Origin: Butyrivibrio sp. WCD3002
Lineage (GTDB): Bacteria > Bacillota > Clostridia > Lachnospirales > Lachnospiraceae
DNA: 64,000 nucleotides
Direction of reading: 5' to 3'
Assembly (NCBI RefSeq): GCF_000424265.1
Contig: NZ_AUJO01000003.1
Span: 124,001-188,000, forward strand
Below are positions 18,016-28,088 of the stretch, piece after piece (the first letter of the stretch is position 1; every line of letters begins with the position of its first letter). The notes below the pieces were generated by a model that made no database searches, was not told the DNA's origin, and was given only the letters and a program-made list of their open reading frames with translations. Made by a program: the position numbers and the translations under genes.

Positions 18016-20307
18016 TTATTTCTTATTTTCACCCTTAAAGCGTGTCTTCAGATCCATCCATACAGGTGATGCGATGAAGATTGAAGAATATGTACCTGCT
18101 ACTACGCCGACCATAAGAGGAATTGCGAAGAAGCGGATATCCGGCACACCAAAGATGGCAAGAGCCAATACCATGATGAAGGTTGTGATAGATGTGAACA
18201 AGCTTCGTGATATTGTCTGGCTTACACTCTTGTTAACAAGTGAAGCATAGTCATCTTTGTGGCTCATGCCAAACTGGTTCTCACGGATACGGTCAAAGGT
18301 AACGATTGTATCGTTGATTGAGTAACCGATAATTGTAAGGATGGCAGCAATGAAGGTACCACCAACCTGAATTCTTGTAAGTGCATAGCATGTGATAACG
18401 ATAAGTGCATCATGTGCAAGAGCGATGATAGCTGCAGCACCAAACTTGATATCTCTGAATCTGATCCAGATATATGCAAGCATAAGTATAAGAGCAATGA
18501 TCATAGCAGATGTTGCATCTGCACGCATCTCGTTACTGATTGTAGAACTGATACTCTCAGCAGCTATGTTCTCCTGAGGAACATTGTAATCTGTCTCAAA
18601 CATGTTTGAGATTGCTTCACGCTGTGCTACTTCAAGAGTAACTGTCTTGAAGATAACCTGATTTGATCCTGATACTGTCTGAACCTGTACAGAATCAACA
18701 CCTGTAAGCTCCTTGATCTTCGGAACTACTTCGCTGTCAAGCTTCTCTGTAGTCCAGTTCTCATTGAATGTAACGCTTGTGGATGTACCACCTACGAAAT
18801 CAAGGCTGTAGTTGAATGCGCCAACTCCGCGTCCGCCGTTTACACCCATGGTTACGAAACCAACAAGGATAATTGCAAGAGAGATGCCATAGAACATCTT
18901 TCTCTTTGATGTGAAGTCGATGAGCTTAAGATCCTTAGCCTTGCCATACCACTTCTTATCCTGGATACCAAGATTGAAGAGGATGTTTGACATAATTCTT
19001 GTAATAACAAGAGCTGTGAACATAGATACGATAATACCAAGAGCAAGTGTTGAAGCGAAGCCCTTAACTGTACCTGTACCTCTAAGTCCAAGGATAGCAG
19101 CTGCAATAAGTGTTGTGATGTTACCATCAAGAATAGCTGAAAGCGCCTTGCTGTAACCTGTCTTGATAGCAGCCTTTACATCCTTACCGCCTGCGATCTC
19201 CTCTCTGATACGTGCAAATACAAGAACGTTTGCATCTACAGCCATACCTACTGAAAGGATGATACCTGCGATACCGGGAAGTGTAAGTGTAATCTCGAAT
19301 GCTGAAAGGAGAAGTATCTCAAGTCCTACATAGAAGCTAAGAGCAATACTTGCTGCAAAACCAAGCACTCTGTAAACAATAATCATGAAAAGAATGATTG
19401 CTATGAAACCAACGATAGCAGCGATCAAACTTGTATGAATTGCATCGGAACCAAGCTGAGCACCAACAACGTTGGAACGGAGCTCTGTAAGCTGAAGCTT
19501 AAGTCCACCGATACGGATCATTGAAGCAAGGTTAGATGCTGATTCGAATGTAGGCTCACCTGTGATGATGGCACGTCCGTCAGTGATCTCAGCCTGTACG
19601 TTGGGAACTGAAATGAACTCACCGTCATAATAAATTGCAATTGACTCGCCGTTTGCGAAAGCCTTCTTTGTAGCCTCTGCAAACTTTGTCTTACCATTGT
19701 CTGTGAACTCAAGCTCTACTACTACTTCCTGAGTGTTAGCTGTACCGGAATTCTGGTAACCTGCCTGAGCATTAGCTACATCCTCACCCTTAAGTACGAT
19801 AGAGCCTTCTGCTTCGAGTTCTTCAATAGTCTTATTTAATACATAACCGACCTGGGCATTCTCATCCATTACGAGGTTGCCTTCTTCATCGGTTGAGTAA
19901 CCCATGTTGTACTCGTAGTTCTTGTTACCTTCACTGTCTGTCTCAGCGATGAAGTACAGATTACCGGGCTGTCCCAGCTCCTCAAGGATCTTATTAGCAT
20001 CTGTAACACCGGGAATCTCGATGTTGATACGGTTTGATCCTTCCTGATAAACCTGTGACTCTGTGCTGTACTGATCTACACGCTGCTGGAGCTTGTAAAT
20101 AGTATCTGACATATCCTCGGCATTAGGTGTCTCTTCTCCACCTACCTCATAAGTGATGCTGACACCACCTGCAAGGTCAAGTCCGAGGTTGATACTCTTA
20201 AGTGAACCGGACTTGTCACTGCCAAGACCATACACTGAAGAATAAGCGAGGCCGCCCAGTAGTAACAACATTACTAACAGAGCTAAAAATGGTTTTACCT
20301 TTTTCAT
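18016..20307 (-). CDS. secDF: Fused protein translocase subunit SecDF
   Basis: A 763-residue membrane protein joining SecD (about 1-430) and SecF (about 450-763), expected to have 12 membrane helices. SecDF uses the proton motive force to help SecYEG complete protein export. Recognisable parts are the LGLDLAGGVSITYEV motif of the first periplasmic domain, GMAVDANVLVFARIREE in SecD and the SecF counterpart GYSINDTIVTFDRIREN. The start at 20307 has GGAGGA before it; a longer frame to 20340 would overlap scfB. It follows scfB by 22 bp and is probably cotranscribed with it. Confidence 0.93.
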   Translation of the reverse strand: MKKVKPFLALLVMLLLLGGLAYSSVYGLGSDKSGSLKSINLGLDLAGGVSITYEVGGEETPNAEDMSDTIYKLQQRVDQYSTESQVYQEGSNRINIEIPGVTDANKILEELGQPGNLYFIAETDSEGNKNYEYNMGYSTDEEGNLVMDENAQVGYVLNKTIEELEAEGSIVLKGEDVANAQAGYQNSGTANTQEVVVELEFTDNGKTKFAEATKKAFANGESIAIYYDGEFISVPNVQAEITDGRAIITGEPTFESASNLASMIRIGGLKLQLTELRSNVVGAQLGSDAIHTSLIAAIVGFIAIILFMIIVYRVLGFAASIALSFYVGLEILLLSAFEITLTLPGIAGIILSVGMAVDANVLVFARIREEIAGGKDVKAAIKTGYSKALSAILDGNITTLIAAAILGLRGTGTVKGFASTLALGIIVSMFTALVITRIMSNILFNLGIQDKKWYGKAKDLKLIDFTSKRKMFYGISLAIILVGFVTMGVNGGRGVGAFNYSLDFVGGTSTSVTFNENWTTEKLDSEVVPKIKELTGVDSVQVQTVSGSNQVIFKTVTLEVAQREAISNMFETDYNVPQENIAAESISSTISNEMRADATSAMIIALILMLAYIWIRFRDIKFGAAAIIALAHDALIVITCYALTRIQVGGTFIAAILTIIGYSINDTIVTFDRIRENQFGMSHKDDYASLVNKSVSQTISRSLFTSITTFIMVLALAIFGVPDIRFFAIPLMVGVVAGTYSSIFIASPVWMDLKTRFKGENKK

Positions 20308-20329
20308 TGTTCCTAATCCTCCATCTAAA

Positions 20330-21769
20330 TCATTCGGCAAGGGCTGCCTTGATCATAATCGCGCACTCGATACGCTTTCTCTGCAGCTCGCATCCCGTTT
20401 GATAGGTTGTATTTATATCGCCGTTAAAGTTGTAGGCGTTTGCAGCGCAACCACCACTGCAATAATATCTTGCAAAGCACTTCTGACACTCAGGTCTGGA
20501 GTACACATTGCTCTCTTTGAACATCTTCCTGATATCAGGTCTTGTAATACCGTCATAGACATTACCCATGATGAAATCTTCATTACCAACAAACTGATGG
20601 CAGGGATAAAGATCTCCCCAGGGAGTAACACCAAGATATTCGCATCCCGATCCGCATCCTGAAAGTCTCTTGGCAACACAGGGGCCACCCTCGAGATCGA
20701 TATTGAAATGGAAGAAATTAAATCCGTTACCTTCCTTCTGTCTCTGAAGGTAGAATTTTGCAAGCTCATCATACTGCTCACAAAGATAAGGGATATCCTC
20801 TTCCTTGATGGCATACCAGTCTTCCGGCTTAGCCACCACAGGCTCTACGGAAATTTGCTTAAATCCAAGGTCTGCAAGATGCTTAACATCCTCACAGAAA
20901 TCCAGATTGTTGTGAGTGAAGGTACCTCTTACAAAGTATCTGAGCTGATGCCTTGACTCAGCCACCTTCTGGAACTTGGGAACTATCTGATCGTAAGTAC
21001 CCTGTCCGCCACGCATGGGACGCATCTTATCATTAACTTCCTTACGTCCGTCAATTGATAATACGATGTTGCCCATCTCCTTATTGGCAAATTCAAGGAT
21101 CTCATCATTTAACAAGGTGCCGTTCGTAGTAAGAGTGAAGCGGAAATTCTTATCATGCTCCTTCTCAATACTGCGACCATACTCAACTATCTTCTTAACG
21201 ACATCCCAGTTCAAAAGGGGTTCGCCGCCAAAGAAATCAACTTCAAGGTTCTTCCTGCCACCTGAGTTCTTAATAAGGAAATCAAGGGCTGCCTTACCAA
21301 CCTCTTCAGTCATAAGTGCACGTCTTCCGTGATACTCACCCTCATCGGCAAAGCAATATTTGCATCTGAGGTTACAATCATGTGCGATATTGAGGCAGAG
21401 AGCCTTAACAACTGTATCTCTCTCCTTGAACTCCTCTACGTAATTCTCATATACATCATCTGTGTAGAGAACCTCGCCTCTGCGAAGCTCAAGAATGTCT
21501 GAAATCGCATCCTTCAGATCGTCACTACCATATTTATTTGCTAATTCCGGATTCTTACCGGATATTTCTGATACGAGCTCTGTGCATAATACAGAATCAT
21601 CATATCCTTCGGCATTCGGAGCAGTAATATCTCCGGAACCGAATCTGGCTGTCAGAGCTTCCTCGACAGGACCTGTCAGGTCAAAAACAATGTCGTCCAC
21701 CACGTGAACGGATCCACTGTTTACATCCAGAACAATGTTATAACCGTTGTTCCTGTATGCATGAATCAT
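20330..21769 (-). CDS. scfB: Thioether cross-link-forming SCIFF peptide maturase (radical SAM/SPASM)
   Basis: A 479-residue radical SAM enzyme with a C-terminal SPASM domain. The N-terminal part (1-100) resembles a RiPP recognition region. The cluster motif CNLRCKYCFADEGEYHG lies near residue 130. SPASM cysteines appear in GCGSGCEYLGV, DLYPCHQF, CQKCFARYYCSGGC and the final GCELQRKR. Family members form thioether bonds between cysteine sulfur and the alpha carbon of partner residues in the SCIFF peptide, whose gene lies just upstream, so the pairing is self-consistent. A stem-loop separates the two genes and secDF follows. Confidence 0.94.
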   Translation of the reverse strand: MIHAYRNNGYNIVLDVNSGSVHVVDDIVFDLTGPVEEALTARFGSGDITAPNAEGYDDSVLCTELVSEISGKNPELANKYGSDDLKDAISDILELRRGEVLYTDDVYENYVEEFKERDTVVKALCLNIAHDCNLRCKYCFADEGEYHGRRALMTEEVGKAALDFLIKNSGGRKNLEVDFFGGEPLLNWDVVKKIVEYGRSIEKEHDKNFRFTLTTNGTLLNDEILEFANKEMGNIVLSIDGRKEVNDKMRPMRGGQGTYDQIVPKFQKVAESRHQLRYFVRGTFTHNNLDFCEDVKHLADLGFKQISVEPVVAKPEDWYAIKEEDIPYLCEQYDELAKFYLQRQKEGNGFNFFHFNIDLEGGPCVAKRLSGCGSGCEYLGVTPWGDLYPCHQFVGNEDFIMGNVYDGITRPDIRKMFKESNVYSRPECQKCFARYYCSGGCAANAYNFNGDINTTYQTGCELQRKRIECAIMIKAALAE

Positions 21770-21861
21770 AAAAAATTATCACTACCTTACTATTTTAAAT
21801 TTATAAAAAGATCACCGAAAAGTGATACTTAATATACTCCAATCGAGTTGTTACATAAGAT

Positions 21862-21884
21862 AGGCAGCGGCTAGGCCGCTGCCT
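21862..21884 (-). terminator. Stem-loop between scfA and scfB (partial terminator)
   Basis: A perfect 10-bp GC-rich stem (AGGCAGCGGC with its complement) closes on a 3-nt loop, followed on the minus strand by ATCTTATGT, which is only weakly T-rich. It would let the peptide gene be made in excess over the maturase, by attenuation or by protecting a processed transcript end. Confidence 0.6.
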
Positions 21885-21916
21885 GACATTAAATAATTAT
21901 TCAGTTAAGAACCAAA

Positions 21917-22063
21917 TTATTTTGTAGCCTGCTCGCAGCTCTGGTTACCTACAGTGCAAGATGTCTTGCAAGCTGACTGGCAAGAAGTCTGGCACTCACC
22001 GCAGCCACCCTTTTTCATTGACTCTTTAAGATTTCTTGTTGCAAGTGTTTTTACATGCTTCAT
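21917..22063 (-). CDS. scfA: SCIFF family six-cysteine ribosomal peptide precursor
   Basis: A 48-residue peptide opening MKHVKTLATRNLKES and ending with a core that has six cysteines at 21, 24, 28, 32, 36 and 43, the defining 'six cysteines in forty-five residues' pattern that is nearly universal in Clostridia. The basic N-terminal half acts as leader for the maturase. The start at 22063 has AGGAG seven bases upstream. Thioether links between cysteines and neighbouring Thr/Ser residues are expected after ScfB action. Export and biological role of SCIFF remain unknown to me. The gene is first in the scfA-scfB-secDF order. Confidence 0.95.
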   Translation of the reverse strand: MKHVKTLATRNLKESMKKGGCGECQTSCQSACKTSCTVGNQSCEQATK

Positions 22064-22124
22064 AATATTTCTCCTTTTTCCGCTTGGGAATATTACCGAA
22101 AACAATAGTTTTCCACATTTCAGT

Positions 22125-22153
22125 AGTATAGCATACTTTAAGACAAGCGAAAA
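22125..22153 (-). promoter_or_regulatory. Probable sigma-A promoter of scfA
   Basis: On the minus strand a good -10 (TATACT, 22125-22130) is placed 17 bp from a weak -35 (TTTTCG, 22148-22153), about 60 bp before the scfA start codon. Confidence 0.45.
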
Positions 22154-22177
22154 GCACTTTTTATTATATGTAAAAAG

Positions 22178-22199
22178 GAATCGCAGCCTGTGCGATTTC
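22178..22199 (-). terminator. Intrinsic terminator after the glycerol/sulfosugar operon
   Basis: On the minus strand, GAAATCGCA pairs with TGCGATTCC around a 5-nt loop, ending in a TTTTT tract. It follows the DUF1667 gene and precedes scfA. A second GGCCC/GGGCC hairpin (22210-22224) lies just before it. Confidence 0.7.
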
Positions 22200-22237
22200 T
22201 TTCTTACATGGCCCTTTGTGGGCCGTTTATCCGTTTA

Positions 22238-22603
22238 TTATACTGTCTCTACATTTCTTGTAGCGATAACATCAACACCTGTTCCGGCAACATCCTTTAC
22301 AAGAACATCGCCAATGTGGGCAGGAGCAGGTACTACAGCTGCGTCGATATCCTTCATAACATCAAATATCTTGTCCTTGGGAATATCGCTTGCTGTCTTT
22401 ACTGATACTCTTTCCTTGTCACCACCTGTGATCCTGATGGTGCTTGTCACAATTCTGGTGGGGTTAACTACTTCTTTTCTTGCGTAGATATCACCTTTCT
22501 GGCATGTATTTCCTGTAACCTCTGTTACTTCACCGTTCTCCATGGTAACTGTAAGCTGGCATCCCATGGGGCATCCGATGCATGTGAGTTCTCTCTTTTC
22601 CAT
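22238..22603 (-). CDS. DUF1667 protein, glycerol-3-phosphate oxidation module
   Basis: A 121-residue cysteine-containing protein opening with CIGCPMGCQLTV and a later NTCQKGD, four cysteines that could hold an iron-sulfur cluster or metal. DUF1667 genes are typically third in a set with a GlpA-like dehydrogenase and an FAD/NAD oxidoreductase next to glycerol kinase, as in Thermotoga and many Clostridia, where it probably acts as a small electron-transfer subunit (inferred). The ATG at 22603 is preferred because AAGGAG lies eight bases before it; the upstream gene stop overlaps that spacer. A terminator follows. Confidence 0.85.
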   Translation of the reverse strand: MEKRELTCIGCPMGCQLTVTMENGEVTEVTGNTCQKGDIYARKEVVNPTRIVTSTIRITGGDKERVSVKTASDIPKDKIFDVMKDIDAAVVPAPAHIGDVLVKDVAGTGVDVIATRNVETV

Positions 22604-22608
22604 TTTGG

Positions 22609-23877
22609 TCACTCCTTCTCAATCTTTACAGTTATCTTCTTCAGTCCCTTGTGCTCCTGAAGCTGAGTCTTTCTGAGAATAATCTGCTCCATTTCACCGG
22701 GAGCCATGATTCTCTTCTGGTTGTGCATGATTCTCTCATCGTCAAAGTAAACACTTACGAAAGAATTCTTATAAACATCACCGACTCTGAATCTTACTGT
22801 AAGAAGATCGCTCATGCGCTCAGTATCGATAGTGCTGGGTACTGTATATCTGGCACCCTCTGTAGCTACGATCTCGATAACATCTGAGCTGTCCGCAGCC
22901 TTGCAGCCATCATTAATATACTTAACTGCATTTTCTCCGGCTCTCTTAGCTTCCTCAGATACATAGTCAACGAGATCATGTACGTGAAGAACGTTACCGC
23001 AGGCAAATACACCGGGTATGTTGGTCTCAAGGGACTCATTAACAACAGGGCCTGATGTAACAGGGCTCATCTTTACGCCTGCTGATCTTGAAAGCTCGTT
23101 CTCTGGAATAAGTCCGCAGGATAAAAGAAGTGTATCGCAGGTATATCTTATTTCTGTTCCGGGGATAGGCTTTCTGTCAGGACCAACCTCAGCAATTGTA
23201 ACTGCTGTTACATGATCTTTTCCTTCGATATCAACGACAGTGTGTGAGAGCTTAAGCGGAATACCATAGTCATCAAGACACTGTACGATATTTCTCTTAA
23301 GGCCGCCGGAGTAAGGCATAAGCTCAGCCACAACCTTAACCTTAGCGCCTTCAAGAGTCATTCTGCGGGCCATGATAAGTCCGATATCACCTGAACCAAG
23401 GATTACTACCTCACGTCCGGGCATGTAACCTTCGATATTAACAAGTCTCTGAGCAGTACCTGCTGAGAAAATACCTGCAGGTCTGTATCCGGGAATGTTG
23501 AGAGCTCCTCTGGGTCTCTCCCTGCATCCCATTGCAAGGATTACAGCTTTTGCCGGAATCTGGAACATTCCATCTTCTCTGTTCATAGCTGTAACCGTCT
23601 TATCAGCCGCAATATCCATTACCATGGTATTGAGCTTATATTCTATGCCAAGGTCAATAACCTGCTTGATAAATCTGTAAGCATATTCAGGACCTGTAAG
23701 CTCTTCCTTAAATGTGTGAAGACCAAATCCGTTGTGAATACACTGATTCAGGATACCACCAAGCTCATGGTCTCTCTCAAGGATGAGAATGCTGTCATTT
23801 CCGGCTTCTTTTGCAGCAACTGCAGCTGCCAGGCCTGCCGGGCCGCCTCCTACAATTACGATATCATATGTCTTCAT
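22609..23877 (-). CDS. FAD/NAD(P)-dependent oxidoreductase, glycerol-3-phosphate module
   Basis: A 422-residue flavoprotein with an N-terminal FAD-binding loop (VIVGGGPAGLAAAVAAKEAG) and a second dinucleotide-binding site near residue 155 (VVILGSGDIGLIMARR). A CGNVLHVHDLVD region near the C-terminus closes the FAD site. In this gene set it probably takes electrons from the GlpA-like subunit and passes them to NAD(P) or another carrier. It overlaps both neighbours: its ATG overlaps the stop of the GlpA-like gene (ATGA) and its stop lies in the DUF1667 ribosome binding region. The physiological acceptor is unknown. Confidence 0.88.
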   Translation of the reverse strand: MKTYDIVIVGGGPAGLAAAVAAKEAGNDSILILERDHELGGILNQCIHNGFGLHTFKEELTGPEYAYRFIKQVIDLGIEYKLNTMVMDIAADKTVTAMNREDGMFQIPAKAVILAMGCRERPRGALNIPGYRPAGIFSAGTAQRLVNIEGYMPGREVVILGSGDIGLIMARRMTLEGAKVKVVAELMPYSGGLKRNIVQCLDDYGIPLKLSHTVVDIEGKDHVTAVTIAEVGPDRKPIPGTEIRYTCDTLLLSCGLIPENELSRSAGVKMSPVTSGPVVNESLETNIPGVFACGNVLHVHDLVDYVSEEAKRAGENAVKYINDGCKAADSSDVIEIVATEGARYTVPSTIDTERMSDLLTVRFRVGDVYKNSFVSVYFDDERIMHNQKRIMAPGEMEQIILRKTQLQEHKGLKKITVKIEKE

Positions 23878-25322
23878 GAGTGGCTTTCCTCCCCTTTGGT
23901 TCTTTCAAGAATAATATTGGATTTTCCGCCGCTCTTAGTGATCTTTTCATAAGAAAGGCCTAATTCTCTGTTGATGATCTCCATTGTTCTGGGGCTGCAG
24001 AAACCTGCCTGACATCTTCCCATTCCTGCTCTTGTTCTGCGCTTTACGCCGTCAAGGGAACGTGCGCCGAGAGGTCTGTGGATAGCATCAAGTATCTCAC
24101 CTTCTGTAATTGATTCACACCTGCATACGATTGTTCCATAAGCAGGATTTTCTTTGATGAGCGCATTCATCTCGTCGATTGAGAGGCCTTCTGTGCTCTT
24201 AATACCTTTGCGGGTAGCGATCCAGTCTGACTTCTCTGTAAGTCCCATCATATCCTTAAGCATATCTCCTACCATCTTTCCGATTGCGGGAGATGCTGTA
24301 AGTCCGGGAGACTCGATGCCTGCTACATCGATAAAGCCTTTAGCATCTTTTACTTCTTCGATAACGAACTCATGTCTTTCAAGATGAGCACGAAGTCCTG
24401 CGAATGATGTAATTACATTTCTGAGAGGAAGGTTCTTTACATTCTCGCTGGCCTTAGCGGTAACTTCGTTAAGACCTGCTGCTGTTGTATTGTTTCCTTC
24501 CTTATTCTCAAGATCAATTGCTGTAGGGCCTACAAGAAGGTTTCCGTGTACTGTGGGTGTCACAAGTACTCCCTTACCGTATTTTGTAGGCTGCGGGAAA
24601 ATTGTATGTGATACATAATTACCAACTTCCTTATCAAGAAGCAGGTAATCTCCTCTTCTCTCGATGATGTGCATCTTGTCAGCACTTACCATGTTATGGA
24701 TTTTATCAGCATATACGCCTGCAGCGTTAACAACTACTTTGCTGATATACTCACCGTTGTTTGTACGAATATGGAAAAGACCATCCTCACCCTTTTTGAT
24801 ATCCTCAACTTCAGTATTGAATCTGAATTCAACGCCGTTCATGTTGGCATTTTCTGCCATTGCTATATTGAGTTCAAAGGGACAAACAATGCCGCCTGTA
24901 GGAGCATAGAGCGCTCCTTCAACATCATCAGAGAGGTTGGGCTCCATCTCAAGAGCTTCTTCTCTTGTAAGAATCTTAAGTCCCTTAACTCCGTTCTTAA
25001 CACCTCTGTCATAGAGAGTCTTAAGACCATCTATCTCTTCCTTGTGCACGCATACAACAAGTGATCCGTTTCTCTTAAAAGGTATATCCAGATCCCTTGA
25101 AAGCTGATCCATCATCTCATTGCCCTCAACGTTAAGCTTTGCCATGAGTGATCCTTCCTCAGCATCAAAGCCTGCGTGAACAATGGCTGAATTAGCCTTT
25201 GAGGTTCCTTCGCAAACATCCTCACATTTTTCAAGTACACATGCTGATACATTGTATCTGGAAACTTCTCTTGCCACAGCGCTTCCGGAAACACCTGCAC
25301 CAATAATTATGACATCATACAT
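23874..25322 (-). CDS. GlpA-like FAD-dependent glycerol-3-phosphate dehydrogenase with BFD-type iron-sulfur domain
   Basis: A 482-residue DAO-type flavoprotein (opening MYDVIIIGAGVSGSAVAREV) with a C-terminal bacterioferritin-associated-ferredoxin-like domain. The domain's cysteines are visible in TIVCRCESITEGE near residue 398 and in GMGRCQAGFCSPR near 435. This matches the anaerobic glycerol-3-phosphate dehydrogenase catalytic subunit, which oxidises glycerol 3-phosphate to dihydroxyacetone phosphate. It sits 12 bp after glycerol kinase and overlaps the next oxidoreductase by four bases, so the operon order mirrors the reaction order. Confidence 0.87.
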   Translation of the reverse strand: MYDVIIIGAGVSGSAVAREVSRYNVSACVLEKCEDVCEGTSKANSAIVHAGFDAEEGSLMAKLNVEGNEMMDQLSRDLDIPFKRNGSLVVCVHKEEIDGLKTLYDRGVKNGVKGLKILTREEALEMEPNLSDDVEGALYAPTGGIVCPFELNIAMAENANMNGVEFRFNTEVEDIKKGEDGLFHIRTNNGEYISKVVVNAAGVYADKIHNMVSADKMHIIERRGDYLLLDKEVGNYVSHTIFPQPTKYGKGVLVTPTVHGNLLVGPTAIDLENKEGNNTTAAGLNEVTAKASENVKNLPLRNVITSFAGLRAHLERHEFVIEEVKDAKGFIDVAGIESPGLTASPAIGKMVGDMLKDMMGLTEKSDWIATRKGIKSTEGLSIDEMNALIKENPAYGTIVCRCESITEGEILDAIHRPLGARSLDGVKRRTRAGMGRCQAGFCSPRTMEIINRELGLSYEKITKSGGKSNIILERTKGEESHS

Positions 25323-25334
25323 TACTTTTTCTCC

Positions 25335-26894
<1,560 letters not shown>

Positions 26895-26917
26895 TCAGGT
26901 TTTATCTCGTTTATGTT

Positions 26918-28066
26918 TTAAGCGGTAAGAAATACTTCGTTTAAAAATACCGCAAGTCCCTCAGTATGTTCCCTGTTTACATGAAGATCGCTCTTTACAA
27001 AGAAATCATCCGAAACAAGCGGATCGTATTCCTTGTAGGCCTTTATAAAACGCTCCATGTAGCCGGGAATCTCAAACATATATCCGATAAGCACTACATT
27101 CTTGGAATCAAGAATGCTTATGCTGTTTTTGAGATTGAAGGCCAGCATATCTATCTTATTGTCAATAATCCTCTCAATATTGGCATCGCTTTCGAGCTTG
27201 TCCTCAGTATCTTCGGTTCTGTCAAGCTCAGCCTGCACGTCATCGGCTATTGCCTTGGTTGAAACATAAGCCTCAAGACAGCCCTTACGTCCGCAATTAC
27301 AGCTGCGGCCATTCTTTACTGCAGTCATGTGACCGATCTCGCCGGCCATCTTGTTTGAACCCTGATAGATTTTGCCATCAATGATAATGGAAGCACCGAC
27401 ACCGGGACCCCATTTCAATATGAAAAGATTACTGACAGTTCGTCCAAGTCCAAAATAAACTTCTGTCTGCGCATACGCTTTAAGGTTGTTCTCAACAACC
27501 ACCTGAAGCCCAAGATCCTTCTTAATAAGATCAGCAACTGGTATGCTATCAGTCCAGATGCTATATGTATTGAGACTTATTCCTCTTTTCCTGTCCACAC
27601 TGCCGGGAATTGTTACCGCTGCTCCAATGAGCTTCTCTCTTACAATGTTGTTTTTCCAGAAAAGCCTCTGACATTCATCTGTAACATTTCTAAAGAACTG
27701 TTCCGGTTTGGCATGCTTGTCTGTGGGAAGGCTGCAATTGCAAAGCATGTTACCCTTCATATCAGTAACTGCAATGTAGGTTGTATCTGATTCTACAGCG
27801 ATGCACAGTACATTCCTGTATTCCGGATTGATGTCCACCAGAATCTTTTTCCTGCCCGCTCTTTTTTCTTCAGCAGCCTCACCAAGTTCTACGATTATGC
27901 CCTCCTCCATCAGCTCAGAACATATTAAAGTAACAGAGGCGGCTGTTAGGCCAACCGTCTCTGCTATATCTTTTCTTGACATTGCTCCATTATTGTTTAG
28001 CAAAAGAAGAATGGAAGAACGGTTACTAAGTTTTACGTTTTCTAAATTTATCCCCTGATATTTCAT
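26918..28066 (-). CDS. ROK family transcriptional regulator of the sulfosugar locus
   Basis: A 382-residue regulator with an N-terminal winged helix (about 12-75, including RKDIAETVGLTAASVTLICSEL) and a C-terminal ROK sugar-kinase fold. The ROK zinc-site and signature are seen in GEIGHMTAVKNG and CNCGRKGCLEAYVS. ROK repressors of this layout usually release DNA when a sugar or sugar phosphate binds. The ATG at 28066 is preferred over a TTG at 28102 that overlaps the isomerase gene. It sits between the isomerase and glycerol kinase genes, and five copies of a ROK-like palindrome lie at promoters of the same locus; sulfoquinovose or a derivative is the likely inducer (inference). Confidence 0.85.
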   Translation of the reverse strand: MKYQGINLENVKLSNRSSILLLLNNNGAMSRKDIAETVGLTAASVTLICSELMEEGIIVELGEAAEEKRAGRKKILVDINPEYRNVLCIAVESDTTYIAVTDMKGNMLCNCSLPTDKHAKPEQFFRNVTDECQRLFWKNNIVREKLIGAAVTIPGSVDRKRGISLNTYSIWTDSIPVADLIKKDLGLQVVVENNLKAYAQTEVYFGLGRTVSNLFILKWGPGVGASIIIDGKIYQGSNKMAGEIGHMTAVKNGRSCNCGRKGCLEAYVSTKAIADDVQAELDRTEDTEDKLESDANIERIIDNKIDMLAFNLKNSISILDSKNVVLIGYMFEIPGYMERFIKAYKEYDPLVSDDFFVKSDLHVNREHTEGLAVFLNEVFLTA

Positions 28067-28088
28067 AATTAAATTATATCCAACTCTT

